Shown: one piece after another, positions 57,601 to 64,000 of the stretch
Position numbering within the stretch: the stretch's first letter is position 1
How the letters are laid out: each line of letters begins with the position of its first letter
Origin: Rhytidiadelphus loreus
Lineage: Eukaryota; Streptophyta; Bryopsida; Hypnales; Hylocomiaceae
NCBI GenBank assembly: GCA_947034895.1
Contig: OX344764.1
Span: 43,567,348-43,631,347, forward strand
Direction of reading: 5' to 3'
Length of the DNA: 64,000 nucleotides
Notes under the pieces: generated by a model
What the model was told of the DNA's origin: nothing
What the model saw: the letters and a program-made list of their open reading frames with translations, nothing else
Database searches by the model: none
Made by a program: the position numbers and the translations under genes

Positions 57601-59340
57601 GTTGGCCACTTCGGACGGCCTTGTTCAGATGGAAAATTCGGACGGCAAATTTCGGACGCCCATTTTTGTCTTATTTTTAAACAGTTGTCCACCTTGTGTA
57701 ACTGTTGACTGTTGGTCGAGTTGTTCGACAGTTGACTGTTGGCTTGTTTGACAGCTGACTCCTGACTTGTTTACACAGCTGTCCACTTGTACAGAAATAG
57801 TGTATTCTAAGAAGTACAGATTTGCTTTCTAAGATTGCTATTTAATGCTATAAGCATCCTATGTAGTAAGAATGTTTTTAAAGAAAAGGTAATTCAAGTT
57901 ATTCTTTCTCACATTTAAATATGCATTCTAAACCCTAAACCCTAAACCCTAAACTTTCAATTTTACATTAGTTACCAAAAACATTGGTGTAATGTGTGGA
58001 ATATTTTTTATTTCTTTATTTTTTTAAGATGTAATTATCATGATGTACAACATATGTTCTTGTATAGACCTCATAGATTTATTTATATATGGTTTCAATG
58101 TATTTTTAGTTTTTCTACATCAATTATCATGTGCCACTTTACAAATGTGGAACATACAATTATAACTTGAAGTGTTCTTTAAGTTTTGTTGTAAAATGCA
58201 TTAATAGTTTGAAACAACAAAATATACATAATACAAGCAATTGTATTATTTTGTTATTGTATTAGATGATGTTACAAAAAATGCTTTAAGCAATTTAATG
58301 TAATTTAATTTAGTTCAAGATTAAATATTGCATTTATACAAAAAATTGTAATTGAAGTTATTTTGATATTTTCCTACACCCTTATACTTATATTTACATC
58401 TTAAAATGTAAATTGTCAACAATATATCCCATACAAAAAATATTGGTGCTTATGTAGTGAAAAATATGATTGACTTTCAAATATGATGATCCCTCATGTA
58501 TCACAATTATGGTCTTATGGACCTTATTTATGTACGTTTGTAACGTATTTCTACATCAAAAATGATATTTTCAATTCATCTTGTTGTAAATGTGAAACAT
58601 GCAATATTGCAATTGTGATTTAATAACTTGTATAATTTGTATATTGTTTGAGACATCTTTAAAATATTTGGATTCATTTTTATATATTTTTTGTTCTTCA
58701 TCACACTAGGTTGAACCTATTATTTTTAAAATTGCTAAAAATACAAATTTAAAAAAAATTCTTCAAACACAATTTATTTGTATAAAGTAAAGACTAGGAT
58801 TGTTTAAGAAATTTTTTTTTTTTTCTATTTCTACTATTTCTTTCATTGGAAAAACATTGTATGTGCTCTTTTTTTCTAGTAGACCACATTTTCTAAATAA
58901 TTTTTGTAAATATTTCTCACATTCAAATTTTCAAAATCAAATAATGCAACAAGTATGTAAAATTTCAATTCTACAAATCCTAGTTTGTAAAATATTGAGA
59001 TTTGTTTCACCGTATCGAGAATTTTCCATTGAAAATTTGAAGAGGACTCATTGTGTCCACTTTGTACTTGAGGGATTAATGATTACAAGTAGGTTTCATC
59101 TCCAAAAATAAATTTTTCTAAAACTTCCCAAACAAATTTCAATACTACTATCAACATCAATTAACAAGTCCCCCAAAATTAGTTTAAATAGAATTATTAA
59201 TGTATGCTACAAACTTATAGCCACAAAATTGTAGTAACAATAAGAAATAATGCATGTACAAATGATTTTATAGCAAATTATGTAATCTAAACCTTAGAGA
59301 TTACAATATCTATTGAATTAAAAGAAAAGAAAAAACTCTA
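57601..59340. other. AT-rich interior of the foldback element, right part
   Basis: This is AT-rich with no gene. At 57930-57956 three CCCTAAA units occur (plant-type telomere motif), too few for an interstitial telomere block. The remainder shows long T runs (for example 58808-58823) and nothing else I can support. Confidence 0.5.
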
Positions 59341-60070
59341 AATGGGACCAGCCTTCCAAATTCAGACGAACCGTCCGAAATATAATGTAAGAAAAGTAGA
59401 TGTTTAGACTTCATTTCTTCATAGTAGAATACCTTTTCTAAATTACTTTGAACTAGAAAAAGTTTGGAAATCAAGCAAGGTTTCAAGAAAAAGCAAGGAA
59501 ATCAAGCAAGGTTTCAAGAAAAAGCAAGGAAATCAAGCAAGGTTCCAAAAATCCAATTGAAGTTTGGACCTTCCACCTAAAAGTCATGATTTACACATAG
59601 TAGAATACCTTTTTTAGAAAACCTTTGAACTAGAAAAAGTTTGGAAATCAAGTAAGGTTTCATCTCCAACAATCCGTTTCAAGTTTGGACCTTCCACCAA
59701 AAAGTTATGAACAAGTTTCTGAGGAGGTGTTAGAAAATATGAAAAAAAATTAGGCGTCCGAAGTGGCTGTCGGAAGTGTCCGTCGGAAGTTTGGCGTCGG
59801 AAGAATCCAAGTGGAACCAGGCAACCAGCCTTCCCCCCTTCCAAATTCAAACTAGCCATCCGAAATATATTGTAAGAAAAGTCAATGTTCAGACCTCATT
59901 TCCGCATAGTAGAATACAGTTTTTTGAAAACCTTTGAACTAGAAAAAGTTTGGAAATCAAGCAAGGTTTCATCTCCAACAATCCGTTTCAAGTTTGGACG
60001 TTCCACCAAAAAGTTATAGACAGGTTTCTGGGGGGGGGGGTTAGGAAATGTGAAAAAAATCTAGGCGTCC
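59340..60070. repeat. Inverted 340-bp units in the foldback element
   Basis: These are the right-hand partners of the units at 56648-57600, in reverse orientation and partly truncated. 'gttatgaacaagtttctgag' (59704) and 'gttatagacaggtttctggg' (60013) are reverse complements of the 'ctcagaaacttgtccataac' anchors. A short local triplication (aaatcaagcaaggtttc) lies at 59470-59545. Confidence 0.82.
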
Positions 60071-60293
60071 GAATTCGGAGTCTGCTTTTGGACGCATTGT
60101 CTGAAATCCGACGGACCGTCCGAATTCGGACGTTGCTTTCTGATGGGCCGTCTAAAATCCCTGTACCGGGGCGCGGACCATGCGGTATAATTTTTCAACG
60201 CTGTCGTTCAATGCGGACGCTGGAGTCCGCTAAGTTTGGACGTCCGGATTTTGGACGCGATTTTGGGCTGGACGCTCCAATTTGTCAACCCTG

Positions 60294-60861
60294 GACCAAT
60301 GGAAACACCAATCAGGTCAACCAAACTTTGGTTCGCATCCTTCGGAAGACGGTCACCGACAGCAAAAGGGATTGGGATGTCAAGCTGATCCCTGCCCTGT
60401 GGGCCTACCGAACGACTTATAAGGTGACCATCCGGGCTACCCCTTTCTCCTTGATGTACGACGTAGAAGCAATCTTGCCCATAGAATTTGAAGTGCCTTC
60501 GCTACGCATCGCCATTGACGAAAGATTGGACGAGTCCCAATCCCTCCATGATCGATTAGAACGACTGGAGGCCTTAAGCGAGTCTCGGCGGGCATCCTCG
60601 CAACACGTGGAGGTCATCCAGAGGCGCCGGAAGGTGGCCTTCGACAAGCGGGCAAAGGTGCGTACCCTTGAACCAGGAATGTGGGTCATGGTCCAGGACG
60701 CACGGAAAATGGAATTCCCAGGGAAGTTTGACGCCCTATGGACCAGACCCTACATCATCCACACTACTTTCCCCAACAATTCCCTCCAACTCAAGAACCT
60801 GGACGGTTCGGAATTCCCGACTAGAAAAAACGGGGGACGATGTAAGGAATACAAGGTGTAG
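60294..60861 (+). pseudogene. Ty3/gypsy polyprotein, 3' part: end of integrase
   Basis: After the insertion the integrase continues in frame: NGNTNQVNQTLVRIL, then LIPALWAYRTTYKVTIRATPF and LMYDVEAILPIEFEVPSLRI, the usual conserved end of the plant Ty3/gypsy integrase core. A Gln/Arg/Lys-rich C-terminal segment (VAFDKRAKVRTLEPGMWVMV) follows up to TAG at 60859. Where relatives have the catalytic Glu (NG..E..N), this copy has Asn, so the integrase would be inactive even without the insertion. No chromodomain is evident. Confidence 0.82.
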
Positions 60862-61611
60862 AGCCCCGGCGGTTATAATTACTGAGGGCCACTAGAGGCT
60901 CTCAGTTCTCTTCTTTGACTTAAGAGTCAAGTCTTAGGTTAGATAGGATGTAAAAGCCATTTTAGGCCTCCGCATGTAAGCCCCAAAAAATCAATAGTTA
61001 GTCAATTTAAGGAAGATAAATTGAAGAGCTAGAAAAAACCCCATAAAAACCTAAAAAAATCTTCCAACCCATCACCAAGTCACTAAATCACTAAGTCACT
61101 AGGATACTAGATTACTTTGTCACTATTGGTTGCCGATTGTGGATTGTCTCCGTAGATAGGTGCAGTTGGTGTAAAATGAAAGGCCTCTGGTCAGCCAAGC
61201 CCGGGGGATCTTCGGATGCCCCAAAACTAAGATTTTTGGTTGTTAAACATAGGTTATTGCGCGAGATGACCGATGCTAACGTAAAATGGTCCTTGGCAAG
61301 ACTCCTAGAATTCTTAGAGTTACTTTTAACTTCACTGATCCGTAGGGTCCTAAAACACGTCACTCAGAGCCACTTGGTTGTTAGTTCTTAGGTAGTCGCG
61401 GGGTAAGGAACCCACGTGGAAATCTACATCTGACGTAAAAAGAAAAGCTTAACCGCTAGCCAACACTTTGTTTAGATTTGTTTTCAGCTATACTTCTTAG
61501 GATGTCAGGTCAGGGTTGATGTTGGCATATGACCCATGCCTCACCCGCTTGTCAGAAGATAGCTTCAAGGGGAAGTTGAACTCAACTCCCCGATTGAATC
61601 CAATACCGCTA
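60862..61611. other. Noncoding sequence after the polyprotein
   Basis: No gene. A short ORF at 61137-61391 is without motifs. The stretch is probably internal to the retroelement, between pol and the downstream ORF. Confidence 0.4.
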
Positions 61612-61949
61612 GACTGGACGTAATATATGCCTGAGATGCTGAAAAGACAGCTAGTTGGGGGGATTCTCTTATGACTCACTAGACCGGACGTAATAGACAC
61701 CATCGAGTTGAAAAGACGGCTGGTTTGAGGGCGTTTTTGTACTGGCTAGACCGGACGTAATAGATACTATAGAGTTGAAAAGACGGCTAGTTTCAGGGAG
61801 GTTCTGTACTAGCTAGACTGGACGTAATAGATACCATCGAGTTGAAAAGACAGCTAGCTTCAGGGAGGTTCTGTACTTGCTAGACCGGACGTAATAGATA
61901 CCATCGAGTTGAAAAGACGGCTAGTTTAAGGGCGTTACTAAGTCTCGCT
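61612..61949. repeat. 67-bp tandem repeat, five units
   Basis: Units start at 61612, 61681, 61748, 61815 and 61882, each beginning agac(c/t)ggacgtaatag and containing gagttgaaaagacggctagt. The middle three are spaced exactly 67 bp. It is noncoding and lies in the 3' part of the retroelement. Confidence 0.9.
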
Positions 61950-63002
61950 AGTCGTCGTACACCTAGTTAGAGTACTGACAGACGACTAGCCTGGGATTTC
62001 CGCACTTGGCCTTCGCACCTTAGTATAAAAGTAGGAGGGAGTCCCTCGTCTTTGTGTGCTGTGTATTGTGATGTGCAGGTGCAGTAGATTAGCAGATGGA
62101 CCATGGTTGGTACAATCCACCGGCGGTCCTTCCAGTAGGACTCTTCAACATTCGGGTTCAGTGTATCGAGAAGCTCAACTTCACTACTTTCCTCCGCACT
62201 CATTTTGGTCAAGAATTCCTGACCCAGGTGCTCCGTAGCCCCTGGCCTTTGATAGTTCCAGCAGTCACCTACGGGGAAACCTGGGATAGCGTGATTTACA
62301 TCCTCATCTAGCACTGTGCCGAGCGACCTGTGAGGCACTTCTACTCCCTACCTTCCATCATCTTCTATCTTCTATCTTCTTCTTAGTCCAAACTTGCTCC
62401 GTCAAGGGCAGAATGTGGGTTTTCCAAATTTCTTGTCTATAGGTCCAAACCAACTCCATTTGGGGCGGATAGTAGGGTATTAGTATAGCATAGCATATCG
62501 TCGTCATCATTGCCTTGTCACTCTTCCTCCGTTACAGCCTTCCTCCACTTCATCCTCCTCAGTATCGCTGACGTCGCCATCCGATAGCGCCCACATGAAT
62601 GGTCCGACAGTCCTTCATACCAGGTAACTGGATCTGAGGCCTGGCCGACCGCATGTGGATCTACGGTGGTGCCCCTACATCACCGCCCTGGTCAACGAGA
62701 TGGGATCTCTTCCATCTTTTCGCTTTCTTCGCCATCATAGTTAGCATTGGCATTCTCTTCTTCACATTCTGAATTGCAGTCACTAGCAACAGACGACCTT
62801 TTCCAGCTAACCAAGGCCTCTTCCGCGAACACCGACACCACCGGGCAGCAAGTCGAAGACATCAGGTAGAAGCACGTGAATACCACTGACAACCTCAATG
62901 GGAGTCATGCCAGGCCCTCGGAATGTACCTTCCGAGTCCCAGCCTTCTTCCCCTTCATCGGCAGGTTCTCCAAGGCCCTCGGAGCCTTCACCTTAGGGGA
63001 CG
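61950..63002. other. Noncoding stretch with a TATA box and a boundary-like motif
   Basis: TATAAAAG lies at 62024-62031. The 18-mer agcgcccacatgaatggt at 62586-62603 is identical to 51771-51788, the junction just before the candidate primer-binding site. The flanks do not match, so this is not simply the 3' LTR. The motif agtccaaact(c/t)(a/g)ctccgt occurs at 62384 and again at about 63951. Confidence 0.4.
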
Positions 63003-63584
63003 ATGGAAGAATCAACAGGGGGAGTTCCATCCCCAACGCAGTTTGGACCTTCAGCTCAACCGAGCAATGCACTAGCCACGGAGGTCCTCACGGAGCTCCT
63101 CACGCAACCCAGCATTGACGACAGTCCTCATCCAGTCGAAGAGTTAAACACGCCCGCAGAACCTGAAATCAACTCACCAAAGGAAGAAGAAGAGATGGTG
63201 ACGCTTCAGGAAGCGGCATTTCTGACACATCTACAAGGCTCTCGAAGGCGGCCGCACGCAGAGGAGGTGGCACCTCAACACCACAACATCCGGCCTCGCC
63301 TGCCAAATGCAGCCAGGGAGGAGGATTCTTCCATCGTGGAGGACAGGGAACTACTCATCTACTTGCAGTATCGTACGGATGAGAGTACGGGGGAGCATAC
63401 CACCCTGGTTGGCAACTACTACATCGCAGATGATATGGGGGTCATCACCCGTCAATCGGAAGGCGACCACCACGAATTCCGGGTGGAAGGGCCGCTGCGA
63501 ACCTTGACCCCAGACTTCAAGGCAATGCACTCCATCAACTCCCTCATCCAGATCCTCACCTTCTTGGACTTATCTCGGGTTTAA
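63003..63584 (+). CDS. ORF downstream of the polyprotein, unknown function
   Basis: A 193-aa frame starts MEESTGGVPSPTQFGPSAQ and ends at TAA 63582. The first 80 residues are Pro/Glu/Ser/Thr-rich and probably disordered. The second half is more globular (LLIYLQYRTDESTGEHTTLV, then DDMGVITRQSEGDHHEFRVE). There is no membrane segment, so it does not look like an envelope protein. Several plant Ty3/gypsy lineages (Athila, Tat/Ogre) carry an extra ORF in this position, and I infer the same here. The GC content matches the polyprotein. Confidence 0.45.
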   Translation: MEESTGGVPSPTQFGPSAQPSNALATEVLTELLTQPSIDDSPHPVEELNTPAEPEINSPKEEEEMVTLQEAAFLTHLQGSRRRPHAEEVAPQHHNIRPRLPNAAREEDSSIVEDRELLIYLQYRTDESTGEHTTLVGNYYIADDMGVITRQSEGDHHEFRVEGPLRTLTPDFKAMHSINSLIQILTFLDLSRV

Positions 63585-64000
63585 TCCCTTGTACATAGCT
63601 ATTAAAAATAAAAAATAAAAAATATGCTTTGTTTTATATAGGGGGCACTAGTTCAGGGTTGGCCGGTATATATACCACCCCAACAAGACGACGGACGTCT
63701 CCCGCCGCGGCAGCTCGGTGGCCTGTGACCGACAACTTCAATTCCGGCAGCGAGGGTTCGACCTTTGGGCCGTTGCTGGGGCACCACCCCTGAGCTAGTG
63801 ACAAGGCAAGGAACCACTACCAACTACCACGACGGGAGACACTTTTGCAAGGGTCAAACCCCCCAAAAGGTCCTCTTGCCCCCCCTCTTGTGACTTCTTT
63901 CCTTTGTCTTTGTTGTTGTTGTTGTTCTTTTTTTTTTCTTTTCAAAACACATAGTCCAAACTCACTCCGTTGAGGGAGGAAGGCGGGTTTGAAATATTTT
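63585..64000. other. Window edge, probably 3' part of the retroelement
   Basis: No ORF. An A/T simple run (aaaaataaaaaataaaaaat) follows the stop, then GC-rich sequence and a GTT microsatellite at about 63907-63925. The fragment ends with agtccaaactcactccgttg, the motif also seen near 62384. The expected 3' LTR is probably beyond the window. Confidence 0.4.

Larger units (their letters stand above)
54853..60293. mobile_element. hAT-type foldback element, about 5.44 kb, inside the integrase
   Basis: The insertion splits the integrase between YHPQTN and its continuation. Flanking 8-mers are AACCAATG (54845-54852) and GACCAATG (60294-60301), one mismatch. The ends are TAGGGTTACC and the inverse of CAGGGTTGAC, hAT-like and related to the two 503-bp elements. 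Three direct units of 322-348 bp (from about 56648, 56975 and 57317) are answered by inverted copies at about 59340-59470, 59590-59870 and 59880-60070. Near the left end a 180-bp unit is duplicated (55200-55320 and 55390-55505). Many GGACG/CGTCC and TTCCGACGGCC motifs fill the subterminal parts. No transposase is present, so it is non-autonomous. Confidence 0.82.

Noticed and set aside
57930..57956. Interstitial telomere sequence
   Set aside because: Only three CCCTAAA units in AT-rich DNA; too short to distinguish from chance or microsatellite slippage.
56898..59859. ORFs at 56898-57209, 57281-57532 and 59859-59614 with near-identical protein
   Set aside because: They are copies of the 340-bp foldback unit, in direct and inverted orientation. 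The shared translation reflects the repeat, not a gene family.
63003..63584. Envelope-like ORF of the retroelement
   Set aside because: No signal peptide, membrane segment or Cys pattern; position after pol is the only argument.

Overview
The window looks like plant-lineage (streptophyte) nuclear DNA. Long reading frames are split by canonical GT...AG introns, plant-type Ty3/gypsy, hAT-, MULE- and CACTA-like elements are present, and a few TTTAGGG-type units occur near 57.9 kb. I cannot name the species; a charophyte alga, bryophyte or lycophyte would all fit. There is no operon, CRISPR array or recognisable rRNA/tRNA gene. Nearly every recognisable protein belongs to a mobile element or a repeat-like gene family, and most carry in-frame stops or frameshifts.

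Layout. 1-4.6 kb: nested direct and inverted copies of a noncoding module, plus an intact CACTA-type MITE (477-654, TSD AAG). 5.07-6.14 kb (-): an FCP1-like phosphatase-fold ORF with altered catalytic Asp. 6.23-12.60 kb (-): a four-exon pseudogene whose phase-0 introns can be placed. It seems to encode a ParB-like domain, an N6/N4 DNA methyltransferase-like domain, an acidic tract and a coiled coil. 12.6-14.1 kb: an array of a 20-bp palindrome. 14.2-21 kb: low-complexity and AT-rich noncoding DNA. 21.0-24.3 kb: GC islands and more palindromes. 25.0-29.9 kb (+): a three- or four-exon gene for a DUF7869-like, probably transposase-derived protein, again preceded by palindromes. 30.6-31.7 kb: an inverted-repeat element. 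33.5-38.1 kb (-): a decayed MULE-like gene with a SWIM zinc finger, split by a 503-bp hAT-type element with a perfect 8-bp TSD. 40.0-44.8 kb (+): a decayed multi-exon gene with a ParB-like DGNHR motif, whose first intron holds a 106-bp tandem array. 45.8-47.5 kb (-): the 3' end of a hAT transposase, cut off by a second copy of the 503-bp element. 47.9-64 kb: a Ty3/gypsy element with RT, RNase H and integrase, interrupted inside the integrase by a 5.44-kb hAT-type foldback element.

The most unusual signal is the dispersed palindrome TTCAGACCGCGCGGTCTGAA and its variants. I counted about 37 copies by eye, all between 2.9 and 26.7 kb. Many sit just upstream of the two best-preserved gene structures. 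In one array the palindrome is conserved at about 91-bp spacing while the spacers have diverged. Its CpG-rich core and the nearby ParB/methyltransferase-like gene suggest a transposon-borne DNA-recognition or modification system. That link is inference. Base changes in the palindromes, and an excess of TAG among in-frame stops, fit deamination of methylated CpG and CHG cytosines.
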